Source of the DNA: RHLJ01 sp965212165
GTDB taxonomy: Bacteria > Bacteroidota > Rhodothermia > Balneolales > Balneolaceae
DNA length: 64,000 bases
Assembly (NCBI GenBank): GCA_965212165.1
Contig: OZ243096.1
Coordinates: forward strand, 434,001 to 498,000
Reading direction: 5' to 3'
Shown here in pieces: positions 26,101 through 34,600 of the stretch. The position numbers and the translations under genes were made by a program. Within the stretch, counting starts at the first letter, position 1. Each line of letters opens with the position of its first letter. The notes beneath the pieces were generated by a model. That model was not told the DNA's origin, ran no database searches, and was given only the letters and a program-made list of their open reading frames with translations.

Positions 26101-29100
26101 AATCTTCCTCAAGAAATGATTCAGATACACCAGTTCGTACTAATAAATTGGTTTCAACATTTTCATATCCTTCTCTATATATATCTGTGGCTATCTTATA
26201 GTTAACTCCTGTTTCAACATCTTCAAAGGAAAACTCTCCTAAGTTATTCGATTGTGTAGTTCGTGTATTTGAATTAGAAACAGCTGTCACTGTTACTTTA
26301 AAAGGAAGCGTTTGTCCATTTGGGTTTGTAACTACACCTGATATTCGACCATCATTAGGGCTTAAAGCTCCGTTCACGGTGCCAGCTGTACTTCCTGAAT
26401 TGATTTCAATTTCTGATGTATCTGTTCCAAATCCCGCTTTACTGAAAATGACTTTATATGTGCCAACTGCTAGGTTTGATACTGAGTATGCCCCAGATGA
26501 ATTTGATAGTGTGAAACCTGATCCTCTTTCACCAGATACTGATACTTGTACATCTTTAATAGCACTAGATGAACTCTCATTTATTACAGTACCTGATATT
26601 GTAACATTATTAGCTACTAGATTATTAATATTAACATTTGTTCTATCTAAGTCTACTTCCGTAACTGAACTATTGACACCACTTTCTGAACTATAACCCG
26701 TTTTTGATGCACTTATAGTGTAGCTTCCAAGTTCTAGTGATCTTAGTGAGTAGCTTCCTGCCCCATTAGATATCGCAGTATATTGATTACCATTTGTATT
26801 CCTAGCTGTTACTGTAGCATCAGAAATTATATTCCCATTTTCATCTTGTATTACTCCTGAAATGGAGCCGTTTTTAGAAATTAAAATTTCGTCAAGTGTT
26901 ACAAAGTCGCCATCTTTTACTACTCTTGTTAAGCTTTTTTCTACAAATCCTGATTTTGAAATTTGGATATCATAGGTACCACCTATTAATCTAGAAACAG
27001 TAAAACCTCCACTTTGATCAGTTACTGTGCTTGCCCCTCCACCAGAACGTCTAGTTATGTTAATAAAAGCTTGTTCAATGCCATTATTTTCAGAATCAGA
27101 AATTACTCCACTTAAAAACACAAAGTTTTCACTTGTTGTAAAGTTAATGCCAGTCAGATTTTGACCAATACTTAATGTTGAAGATTTAGTAATTGTTGTA
27201 TATCCAGGTTTAGATACTACCAAGGAATAGCTACCTGGCGTTAAACCTAGTAGGTATGATCCGTCTGTTTTTGAAGTAGTACTATCAACTCTTAAATCAT
27301 TTGAATCTTTAGCTACAACTTTTGCACCCGAAAGAATCGACTGACCACTTACAAAGACTTTACCAGTAACTGAACTAGGATTCGCTGTAAGCTCATAGTT
27401 CTTTAGGATTGTTTCTTCAGGAACCAATTGTTTTGTTGTTTCAGATTGTGTCCTAAAACCATCTTTAGAAACTGTTACTTCATAGCTTGTACCTGCTGGT
27501 AAGCTAAAAGCATACGTCCCATTTGTTTGAGTTAATGTAGTCTGATTAAAACTACCCCCTGTAGTTTTAACAACCGAGACATTTACATTTCTGAGTGGAT
27601 TGCTTCCATCAGTAACAGTACCTCGAACAGTCGCTAGGTTTCTTATTAGAGAGAAGTTTTGATTTACAAGCTGTTGACCCGGACCAATACTTAGTACCTC
27701 TGTAGAATCTGTAAGAAATCCTGATTTTTCTGCTTTTATATACCAGTCACCAGATTGAATATTAAAACTATATTCTCCATCAAGATCACTTAAAAGTTCT
27801 ACAATCAAATCACTTGAAGTATTAATCGCGTATAAAGAAGTATTTGCAAGGGCTTCTCCTTCAGAAGTCACTTTCCCAGAAACTAAACCTGCATTAGGTG
27901 TCATCTCAAAATCAACACCAGATAAATTTTGAGCCGCACTAATATTTACAGATCTAGGATTCGGAGATACTAACCCACTTTTAGATACTGATAGTGTATG
28001 ACTACCTGCTGGTACACTTATTCTGTAAAATCCACTACTATTTGTAGTTGCAGATCCAATATTTTGGATCGTTACCCTCGCATTCGAAACACCATTTCCA
28101 TCTGGAAGTGTTACTGTACCTGAAATAGAACTTGGGTTTGGAATCAACTCAAAATCCATTCCCGAAATAGTTTCCCCTATTGCTATTCCAATTACGAGTT
28201 CTCGATCCTGATTCGACGAATAGTTCTGTTTATTTGCTTGAATGGTATATGAACCACTTTTTAAACTCAGTGTATATTGTCCATTTTTCGCCGTTGTAGT
28301 ACTAATCGTAGATCCAATATTTGGTACTGCAAGTACTTCTATTCCTTGAAATGGTGCTGATCCAATAGTACCATCTTCATTTGTAATTCTTTCTCTTACA
28401 TAACCAGTTACTTGGTTTGCATTTCCTATAAGTGTAAAGTCCTGATTCTGTAGAACGTCTCCTGTAGATAGAGACACCTCTTCATTAGATGGTTTTATAA
28501 ATCCAACCTTTTGTACTGAAACCGTCCAATTACCGCTTGCTACTGTAAACTGATATAAACCCGATCCATTAGTTTTTGCCTCAAATGAACCTGTAGCATT
28601 AGATATTGTTACATTCGCTCTTTGAACCGGTAAACCTTCCTCATTATATATATAACCAGAAATAGTCGCCTGATCGTTAGTAATAACAATAGGATCAGAT
28701 ATTTCTTTCTGTTCATTAACACCAATTGTTACTTGCTTTGAAGATGGACTTATATATCCAGTTTTAGATACATCAATGGAATAACTACCTGAATTAAGAG
28801 ATGCAGAAAATTCACCATTTACATTTGTTGTTTCGGACTTTACTAAGCCTGAAGCAACGTTGGTAATTTTTACAGTTGCATTTTCAACATTAGCACTCAC
28901 TTCATCTGTTACTCTTCCTTTTATAGAAGATGGTAAAGGATTCATTCTTAATGTCAGGTTAGTCGTAGAACCATCTCTTATGGTGGCTTGTGTAACTGCA
29001 TTTTCGTACCCATCTTTTACTGCAGTAAATTCATAAGTACCCACAACAAGACTATCGTAATGTGTTTCAGTTTGCACAAAGTATGGAAACGATGGAGTTA

Positions 29101-30313
29101 CGCCTCCCGAAATCGCTCTTGCCGAAAGTTCGACACCTAATAAACTAGAGTTATCGGCGCTTGAGACTACTTTTGCAGCAAACTCTCCTGTTTCAACTTT
29201 ATAATCAAAAAATCTACTATTACTAGTTGTACCGCCACCAGATGAGTTATTAGTTACAACATTCCATTGATATGTTCCATTTTTTAGGTTTTCAATTGCT
29301 GGATATTCAATGGTGTTATTTGTGGATGTACTTGTCCATATTGAAACTGTAACATCAATACCTTGTTGCTTTACAATCTGCAGTAGGTTAATTGTATAAT
29401 TTGAAGCTTCACTAACCTCAGACCAATTAAATGTTATAACCTCTTCAGAATAAAAAACTTCATTTGCTGCTGGGCTTTGTAGCGTTGCTTTTGGTACTGC
29501 ATTTGGATCAGCAAAACTAAACGGAACTATACCACCGAATACAGGACTTGTATACACAGGGTTGTTGTCTTCATATACATTCAGAACTGTGTAGCTATAT
29601 TCTTGTCCAGAATTTAATGGTGGCGCTTCATCCAAAAATGGTGAATCACTATTAATCGCACCATATTCTGCTGTAGTATTCTTAGTAATGTATTGCCAAA
29701 CTATCGTTGCGCCTTCAATACTAATATTCCCATCTTCATCCTCTACAATATCAAATGGTGTACTTGATACTACTAACCAATATGATGGTACTCCAGTAAC
29801 TGAAGTCCATTGAAATGTTGGTGTGGGATTTGTAGTAGAACCTCTAGGTGAAATAATAGTTGGAGCCTCACTTGCCTCAACTAAAATGAGTATTTCATTT
29901 GAGTATATAATTGAAGAAGGATTAGATTCATTATCGGCTTGAATACCTGAAGTATTCCTTTCTGCTGAGTTTGTTATTCTAGCATAATACCTTCCTGCGC
30001 CAAGGTTAATATCATTTGGAATGATATCTGAACTGTTTCCACTTACATCAACTTCCAGAACATCATATGTATTAGCTGACCGGCCAATAATTAGTTTTGC
30101 TCCACGCCCTGAAAGATCAAAGCTACTTCCATCGGCTTGTGACCAATTTAATCTAAATACTTGATTTTTTTTAAGTAAAAGCTTTACCTGAAACTCCCCG
30201 TCAGTATTTACTGCAGTTGCTGGTTGAAGCACGAATGACTGCGAATAAACACTTATTGTAGCAATTACAATATATACCAGAATTAAACTGAATCGTATTA
30301 TTGTACCCTTCAT
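23162..30313 (-). CDS. giant secreted protein with about 17 carboxypeptidase-regulatory-like repeats
   Basis: A 2,383-residue protein. Signal peptide (TISVYSQ); residues about 20-370 hold fibronectin/Ig-like sections (TPTFQWTSVTGVPSYWLVVS; TFNWSEVSEASNYTI). From about 375 to 1800 there are about 17 tandem units of roughly 80-90 residues of the CarboxypepD_reg-like type (SGTVTLPDGNGVSNARVTIQ ... YTLSVSKSGY). Bacterial-Ig-like sections follow, and the end is a FlgD-like/T9SS-type domain (IQIYNIRGELVKTILED ... KLLQVILIK). It probably forms a long stalk on the surface. First gene of a three-gene operon with a PorV/PorQ-like protein and a barrel. Confidence 0.88.
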   Translation of the reverse strand: MKGTIIRFSLILVYIVIATISVYSQSFVLQPATAVNTDGEFQVKLLLKKNQVFRLNWSQADGSSFDLSGRGAKLIIGRSANTYDVLEVDVSGNSSDIIPNDINLGAGRYYARITNSAERNTSGIQADNESNPSSIIYSNEILILVEASEAPTIISPRGSTTNPTPTFQWTSVTGVPSYWLVVSSTPFDIVEDEDGNISIEGATIVWQYITKNTTAEYGAINSDSPFLDEAPPLNSGQEYSYTVLNVYEDNNPVYTSPVFGGIVPFSFADPNAVPKATLQSPAANEVFYSEEVITFNWSEVSEASNYTINLLQIVKQQGIDVTVSIWTSTSTNNTIEYPAIENLKNGTYQWNVVTNNSSGGGTTSNSRFFDYKVETGEFAAKVVSSADNSSLLGVELSARAISGGVTPSFPYFVQTETHYDSLVVGTYEFTAVKDGYENAVTQATIRDGSTTNLTLRMNPLPSSIKGRVTDEVSANVENATVKITNVASGLVKSETTNVNGEFSASLNSGSYSIDVSKTGYISPSSKQVTIGVNEQKEISDPIVITNDQATISGYIYNEEGLPVQRANVTISNATGSFEAKTNGSGLYQFTVASGNWTVSVQKVGFIKPSNEEVSLSTGDVLQNQDFTLIGNANQVTGYVRERITNEDGTIGSAPFQGIEVLAVPNIGSTISTTTAKNGQYTLSLKSGSYTIQANKQNYSSNQDRELVIGIAIGETISGMDFELIPNPSSISGTVTLPDGNGVSNARVTIQNIGSATTNSSGFYRISVPAGSHTLSVSKSGLVSPNPRSVNISAAQNLSGVDFEMTPNAGLVSGKVTSEGEALANTSLYAINTSSDLIVELLSDLDGEYSFNIQSGDWYIKAEKSGFLTDSTEVLSIGPGQQLVNQNFSLIRNLATVRGTVTDGSNPLRNVNVSVVKTTGGSFNQTTLTQTNGTYAFSLPAGTSYEVTVSKDGFRTQSETTKQLVPEETILKNYELTANPSSVTGKVFVSGQSILSGAKVVAKDSNDLRVDSTTSKTDGSYLLGLTPGSYSLVVSKPGYTTITKSSTLSIGQNLTGINFTTSENFVFLSGVISDSENNGIEQAFINITRRSGGGASTVTDQSGGFTVSRLIGGTYDIQISKSGFVEKSLTRVVKDGDFVTLDEILISKNGSISGVIQDENGNIISDATVTARNTNGNQYTAISNGAGSYSLRSLELGSYTISASKTGYSSESGVNSSVTEVDLDRTNVNINNLVANNVTISGTVINESSSSAIKDVQVSVSGERGSGFTLSNSSGAYSVSNLAVGTYKVIFSKAGFGTDTSEIEINSGSTAGTVNGALSPNDGRISGVVTNPNGQTLPFKVTVTAVSNSNTRTTQSNNLGEFSFEDVETGVNYKIATDIYREGYENVETNLLVRTGVSESFLEEDLKVIVKKSTISGNIGIGDATVKLLNASTNEVLQLTTSALDGNYKFEFLGEGDYKIEPVRSGYSFNPTISNSISLGIETNETANFSTIANIATLDVIVNDVDGAGVSNIDVTIISADTTIILTKKTGQSGIARFNKILASTDYLVRPIKEGFTIGPESKDITLATGDSISTTFVLSANNSALSGTVKSVNGETTSNLSSADITVVLSSTGQSFQTTSKSSGTYSIESLSPGTYSIIASKTGYNRDTVNVEITAGQDLVVDDIILSKASIDLRGLVTFKDQGVEGVEVNAISTSSIVTKTNASGAYRFPSLPVKTGATDTTVYQIKITEGVFSKNYLVKLTASQIGTRVNIPTTVLPSGKIDLLVTDGVEPIPGAQVTFGISGGESVNEITGNDGVFESSDNLRKALYTVGVVKEGYLYPQNTIKLDLASDTTLLARDIFLPYTQLEISQILADKDTRVDVINRAGYDNQNATGALFYKRKSENQFNRVVMAKVGDTLRANIPAIGSVEEITFYTSIADLNRSNTYLSEESSIVPLASGILTNIRVTPTISGQNLRAGETYKLQLFVRDGINKSLGDRFEGDTPIGTVNWNILGQKPGITLTNQEETSITLDAIEEGSYQIQVSASLDGSVVSRTLTVQVTDIPLEEIRVGIPSKQISNISSSLFNYSATDTSGGNIILGESLEWEVIPSTAGSIDERGIFEASSSTIIGSFKVKLTDRISEIVGVSDVVELTARIEPDEAYVLTNGSGMEVSLDEGSVDIPSSISLGETTPPSPKKFVFAQGTDESYTVGEKIFIISFNGSELKKTAQLILPEDSTLELNTGQREIGRFNFTTLQWEILDNTSKVQRVSPAGAVSISQLGQFAVLAENEPLGIKYAAVLPSPFSPDIDPVKIGYWLDTAFPPAKVNIQIYNIRGELVKTILEDDLQQPGRYGSSSSTKEIIWDGRTDNGTMARNGRYVIQIKAKDQQDEVVKLLQVILIK

Positions 30314-30542
30314 ATACTTAAAAAGCTCTTCTTAAAATTTACCATCAGCACCCTCTTTTCAGTGCATTAAATATTAGCTATTCATACGTATCAAGCAACA
30401 AGTGAATGCATTAATTATTTCTTATAAGTAAGAAATTGCTCTACCATTATGTATTGAAAATGATTTAAAATAATTATTTCACTCAACATCAATTTTTACA
30501 AGGGTTTACTGTGTTTTATAAATAATTATTATTAAAAATTAA

Positions 30543-30576
30543 TATTATAATTTTTTAATATTAGAAAATTATAATA
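30543..30576. promoter_or_regulatory. 12-bp inverted repeat between divergent genes
   Basis: TATTATAATTTT and AAAATTATAATA form a perfect inverted repeat with a 10-base spacer, 27 bases before the ATG of the small secreted protein and in the very AT-rich 290-bp gap that also drives the giant-protein operon. It may be an operator or a promoter-region hairpin; chance in such AT-rich DNA is possible. Confidence 0.35.
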
Positions 30577-30603
30577 TATTACTCACAGATTAATTCTCCC
30601 ATA

Positions 30604-31008
30604 ATGAAACGTATAACACTCTTATTTGTCATTATCCCCCTTATATATGGAGAAAACCTTGCTCAAGGAGTCGCAACTGCAACAATGAGAGTAACTGCAA
30701 CAATTATCAGTGGGGCTACTCTTACTAATATTGAGACAATAAATATAGATTTCAGTGATACTAAAGAATCAACTGGACATTTTGAATTTATTGCTCAAAA
30801 AAATATTGATACACATGTTAGTGTTGAGAATTCAATAATTGCTAAAAACGAATTCGGAGATGAATTAACTCTTTCTTCTAATAGTACTCACGAAGGAAAC
30901 GAAGGTGTTCACTCTGTTGATTTTAGTGCTAAAATTCTTGAAAAAGATAACAAGGATTTAAGAGGTAATTATTTTGGGAGTCTCAAAACAACTATAAATT
31001 ACCTATGA
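30604..31008 (+). CDS. small secreted protein, DUF4402-like
   Basis: A 134-residue protein with a signal peptide ending ENLAQG. The mature part begins ATATMRVTATIISGATLTNI and ends GNYFGSLKTTINYL, the strand order of DUF4402-type proteins (Ig-like, pilin- or fibre-like domains with a closing G-x-Y-x-G-x-x-x-x-T-[IV]-x-Y strand). No Cys. It is divergent from the giant protein operon and has its own terminator. I infer a small surface or fibre subunit; no chaperone/usher is nearby. Confidence 0.6.
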   Translation: MKRITLLFVIIPLIYGENLAQGVATATMRVTATIISGATLTNIETINIDFSDTKESTGHFEFIAQKNIDTHVSVENSIIAKNEFGDELTLSSNSTHEGNEGVHSVDFSAKILEKDNKDLRGNYFGSLKTTINYL

Positions 31009-31026
31009 TTTTTTATTCTGTACCCC

Positions 31027-31062
31027 AAGCCTCAACTGGTTGACCCCATTGAGGCTTTTTTA
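31027..31062 (+). terminator. Rho-independent terminator
   Basis: AAGCCTCAA (31027-31035) pairs perfectly with TTGAGGCTT (31049-31057), followed by a T-run, 18 bases after the DUF4402-like stop. Confidence 0.9.
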
Positions 31063-31125
31063 TTTTCCTATTATTGGGTACTAAAATTTAACTACTTTAT
31101 AATTCTTTAAACCAAATCCACAATT

Positions 31126-31482
31126 ATGTTACAAGGGTTAAGAACTGTTATCTATGGGGCTTCAGATATCGAAAAAGCTAAACTATGGTATTCAAAAGTA
31201 CTTAATGACAAACCATATTTCGACGAATCATATTATGTAGGTTTTGATGTTGGAGGATATGAACTTGGTCTACAACCAGATCGAAAACCTTCAAAAAATG
31301 GCAGCGCTATCTATTGGGGTGTTGATGATATTCAAAAAGCGTGGAAACTACTGATTGATGAAGGAGCCATACCCGATGAAGAGGTAATGCACGTTGGTGG
31401 GGATGTTTACGTAGCAACAGTTATTGATCCTTTTGGGAATTTATTGGGCATAATTCAAAACCCAAATTTTAAGGCTTATTAA
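31126..31482 (+). CDS. VOC (glyoxalase/bleomycin-resistance) family protein
   Basis: A 118-residue single-domain VOC protein: LRTVIYGASDIEKAKLWYSK, then YELGLQPDR, IYWGVDDIQKAWKLLIDEGA and VIDPFGNLLGIIQNP. The fold binds a metal and a small substrate, but the usual first His is replaced (Thr-Val-Ile-Tyr), so the substrate and even metal binding are open. It is a stand-alone gene between two terminators. Confidence 0.8.
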   Translation: MLQGLRTVIYGASDIEKAKLWYSKVLNDKPYFDESYYVGFDVGGYELGLQPDRKPSKNGSAIYWGVDDIQKAWKLLIDEGAIPDEEVMHVGGDVYVATVIDPFGNLLGIIQNPNFKAY

Positions 31483-31497
31483 CTAACTAGTATAAAA

Positions 31498-31526
31498 AAA
31501 GCCCCGCTTTTTTATGGCGAGGCTTT
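31498..31526. terminator. bidirectional terminator
   Basis: AAAGCCCCGC pairs with GCGAGGCTTT (one mismatch), with A-run on the left and T-rich sequence on both sides. It serves the VOC gene on the plus strand and the cold-shock gene on the minus strand. Confidence 0.85.
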
Positions 31527-31544
31527 GAAATTTAAGAATGGTGC

Positions 31545-31754
31545 TTATTGAAGTCTATATACTTCAACTGCACTTAAACCCTTTGGAGTTTCAGAAATAG
31601 TAAATTCTACTTCTTCTCCGTCATTTAGACTCTCTTCAAATCCAAGATTCTCGATGTTATTTCGGTGTACAAAAACGTCTTTGCCACCATTATCTGGTTG
31701 AATGAAGCCAAAACCTTTTTCAGCATCAAACCATTTAATTTTACCGTATTCCAT
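31545..31754 (-). CDS. cold-shock domain protein
   Basis: A 69-residue CspA-type protein of standard length: GKIKWFDAEKGFGFIQPDNG carries RNP1 (KGFGFI) and DVFVHRN carries RNP2 (VFVH). It binds single-stranded nucleic acid and acts as an RNA chaperone. Its upstream region is long (310 bp to the next gene), consistent with a regulated 5' leader, though I cannot identify a defined cold-shock element in it. Confidence 0.93.
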   Translation of the reverse strand: MEYGKIKWFDAEKGFGFIQPDNGGKDVFVHRNNIENLGFEESLNDGEEVEFTISETPKGLSAVEVYRLQ

Positions 31755-32064
31755 TATATAAAAATATTGTGTATTGGGCCCCTCAGGTACAGTCTAAAGC
31801 ACATAATTATCTATGCTTTGTATTCAATTCGGCTGTGGGGTTTAAAATTTAGTTAAACAAACTAGAGAAGGGAAAACTTGTACTGTACTGTGAAATTACC
31901 GATTCCTGACCTATAACTTGTGCAAATAAGTTCTCCTTTATTATTACCAATACCAAATCTAAAACACCCAATTAACACTTAATTACCCTATTTTTGGATT
32001 ACTCATTGAATATTTCAATTATTGAGTTCAAAATTATGCTACACTTCACTTAATTCTTTTTGAT
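31755..32064. other. 310-bp divergent intergenic region
   Basis: Lies between the cold-shock gene (minus) and the amidase gene (plus). AT-rich, with no coding sequence and no clear promoter motif. It presumably carries both promoters and the csp leader RNA. Confidence 0.4.
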
Positions 32065-33729
32065 ATGAAAAATAACCTTCTCCTTCTACTTGCTGGTGTC
32101 ACACTTGGCTTTATATCTGCGTTTACAATTATGCATGATAAAGATGCGCCAATTACTACAGAAATGATTAAACAGGCAGCTACAATTATTGGAATTGAAT
32201 TTAGCGATTCAGAAACTGATAGCATGATTAATAACTTGGAAAGATCACGCCAAAACCTACAAACAATAAGAGCAATGGATTTAGATAATTCTATTCCTCC
32301 TGCTCTAGTTTTTAATCCTATACCAATTGGAAAGACTTTCGAAACTGTTCAAAATGATATTATATGGGATACCCCTGAAAATGTTGCCCTGCCAGAAAAC
32401 GTAAATAACCTTGCATTTTATTCAGTTGCTGAACTTTCTTCACTTATAAAAAACAAAAAAATAACGTCTGTAGAGCTGACAGAGTTTTTCATAAATCGAA
32501 TTGATAAGTATAATGATCAACTTTTTGCTGTTGTAACTATAACTAAAGAAAGAGCTCTTGAACAAGCTAAAATCATGGATCAAGAGCTTGCTGAGGGAAA
32601 ATATCGAGGACCTCTTCATGGAATCCCATATGGCGCAAAAGATTTGTTTGCAGTTGAAGGATATAAGACAACATGGGGTGCAACACCATTTAAAGATCAG
32701 GTAATCAATGAGACTGCTACGGTTGTTCAAAAGCTTGATGAAGCTGGAGCTATATTAATAGCAAAAACTACATTAGGTGCTCTCGCTTCTGGAGATGTTT
32801 GGTTTGGTGGTAGAACTAGAAGTCCTTGGGACCTAAATCAAGGATCAAGTGGTTCGTCAGCTGGGTCGGCCTCGGGTACTGCTGCAGGACTATTTCCTTT
32901 TTCTATCGGTACTGAAACTTTAGGCTCTATAGTATCCCCATCTACTAGAAATGGTGCCACTGGCCTGCGCCCAACTTATGGTCGTGTAAGTAGAACTGGA
33001 GCGATGGCACTAAGCTGGACTATGGACAAAGTAGGCCCTATTACTCGAAATGTTGAAGATCTAGCTATGGTGTTTAATGCAATCTATGGCCAAGATGGTA
33101 TTGATCAGACTTTAATAGATCTTCCTTTCAATTATAACTCGGATTTAGATATTACAACATTGAAAATTGGATATTTAAAATCAGCATTCGACCGAGAACG
33201 TAACAGCAAAGTACGTGACAATGAAGTGCTCGATGTTCTTAAAAATTTGGGGGTAGAATTAATTCCAATCGAGCTGCCAGAATTTGATGTTAACGCTCTT
33301 AGAATAATTTTAACTGCGGAAGCTGCTGCAGCCTTCGATCAGCTTACTCTTTCTAATGACGATGATATGATGGTTCGTCAAAGCCCAGGAGCATGGCCTA
33401 ATTTATTTAGATCTGCTCGCTTTACACCTGCAGTTGAATATATAAATGCCAATCGAGCTCGTTTCCAGCTCATTCAAGAAATGGAAAAGCTCATGCAAGA
33501 AGTCGACGTTTATATCACTCCTTCATTTGGTGGAAGTAATCTTGTAACAACTAATTTAACAAGTCACCCTACTGTAGTTTTGCCAAATGGATTTGATGAT
33601 AGGGGAAGGCCAACAAGCATTACATTTATGGGTGATTTATATGGTGAAGCTACCGTACTTTCAGTCGCGAAGGCATACCAAGAAGCAACAGATCATCACA
33701 AAAAGCATCCATCACTTTTTTCAAACTAA
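32065..33729 (+). CDS. amidase-signature family enzyme, exported
   Basis: A 554-residue protein: an N-terminal hydrophobic segment (LLLLLAGVTLGFISAFTIM) acts as signal or anchor, then an extra 90 residues, then the amidase-signature domain. The catalytic Ser-cisSer-Lys triad is visible: Lys192 in PYGAKDLFAV, and the Gly/Ser-rich motif QGSSGSSAGSASGTAAG with the following GTETLGSIVSPSTRNG. It hydrolyses a C-N amide bond, but the substrate cannot be told from sequence. It is not a GatA, given the export signal and N-terminal extension. The mscS-like gene follows after 12 bases. Confidence 0.9.
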   Translation: MKNNLLLLLAGVTLGFISAFTIMHDKDAPITTEMIKQAATIIGIEFSDSETDSMINNLERSRQNLQTIRAMDLDNSIPPALVFNPIPIGKTFETVQNDIIWDTPENVALPENVNNLAFYSVAELSSLIKNKKITSVELTEFFINRIDKYNDQLFAVVTITKERALEQAKIMDQELAEGKYRGPLHGIPYGAKDLFAVEGYKTTWGATPFKDQVINETATVVQKLDEAGAILIAKTTLGALASGDVWFGGRTRSPWDLNQGSSGSSAGSASGTAAGLFPFSIGTETLGSIVSPSTRNGATGLRPTYGRVSRTGAMALSWTMDKVGPITRNVEDLAMVFNAIYGQDGIDQTLIDLPFNYNSDLDITTLKIGYLKSAFDRERNSKVRDNEVLDVLKNLGVELIPIELPEFDVNALRIILTAEAAAAFDQLTLSNDDDMMVRQSPGAWPNLFRSARFTPAVEYINANRARFQLIQEMEKLMQEVDVYITPSFGGSNLVTTNLTSHPTVVLPNGFDDRGRPTSITFMGDLYGEATVLSVAKAYQEATDHHKKHPSLFSN

Positions 33730-33741
33730 AACGATATTTAT

Positions 33742-34578
33742 ATGAACGAAATAGTTCAAAGTTTTGAAGACTTTTATACATCCTTAAAACAATCTGCACC
33801 TGAAATTTCAGTCGGAATTATAGTTCTTATACTATTTGTTTTCATAGGGTTAATAGCCGGTCGAACTTTAAAAAAAGTACTTGACCGCACAAACACCTCC
33901 CCAAAACGAATCGTTACTTTCCGACGTATCACAAGGTGGTTCTTTTATAGTGTCGGGATCATCTTTGCCCTCAATATTATGGGACTTACAAAGGCTGCTT
34001 CTGGAATATTAGCAGCTGGAGGTGTCTTAACTGTAGTTCTCGGCTTCGCCTTTCGTGAAATTGGCGAGAATTTACTTGCTGGTTTCTTTATGTCATTCAG
34101 TCGTTCTTTTGATGTGGGTGATTTAATTGAAAGTAATGGGATAACAGGCGTAGTGAAAGCAATAAACATCCGAGATGTACACGTTCGAGCTGGCGATGGA
34201 ATTGATATATTCATTCCAAGTGCTATCATCTTCAAAAATCCATTAAACAATTATACTCGTGATGGATTACGACGTGGTAAATTTTCAATTGGTATTGATT
34301 TCAGAAATGATTCAAGAAAAGCGCGAATTCTCATTTTAGAAACCATAAATAAAATTGAGGGTGTTCTTGATGACCCAGTTTCAAATGTTCAGGTCTCAAA
34401 TTTCCAAGACAATTATATCCAATTAGAAATCTTTTTTTGGATTAATACTTTCTCGGAATTTTCTAGCCTTGGAGATATAAAAACTCTTGTTATGGAAAAT
34501 TCAAAAGAAGTACTTATTGAAAATGGATTTACCGTAAGTTCTGAAGTAAGCACCGCTATAGAAATTTTAAAAAATTAA
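33742..34578 (+). CDS. MscS-family mechanosensitive channel
   Basis: A 278-residue small MscS: three membrane helices (about residues 20-40, 65-85 and 90-115), with the pore helix ASGILAAGGVLTVVLGFAFR, followed by the beta domain (FDVGDLIESNGITGVVKAIN; IPSAIIFKNPLNNY) and the C-terminal alpha/beta part. It releases solutes on hypo-osmotic shock from the inner membrane. 12 bases downstream of the amidase gene and 22 bases upstream of the dehydrogenase, so a run of plus-strand genes may be cotranscribed. Confidence 0.92.
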   Translation: MNEIVQSFEDFYTSLKQSAPEISVGIIVLILFVFIGLIAGRTLKKVLDRTNTSPKRIVTFRRITRWFFYSVGIIFALNIMGLTKAASGILAAGGVLTVVLGFAFREIGENLLAGFFMSFSRSFDVGDLIESNGITGVVKAINIRDVHVRAGDGIDIFIPSAIIFKNPLNNYTRDGLRRGKFSIGIDFRNDSRKARILILETINKIEGVLDDPVSNVQVSNFQDNYIQLEIFFWINTFSEFSSLGDIKTLVMENSKEVLIENGFTVSSEVSTAIEILKN

Positions 34579-34600
34579 CTACTGAAGTAGAATTACAGCT

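Noticed and set aside
25206..26696. Several open frames on the plus strand opposite the giant protein gene
   Set aside because: They are shadows of the repetitive Ser/Thr-rich minus-strand gene, with no starts, signals or domains of their own.
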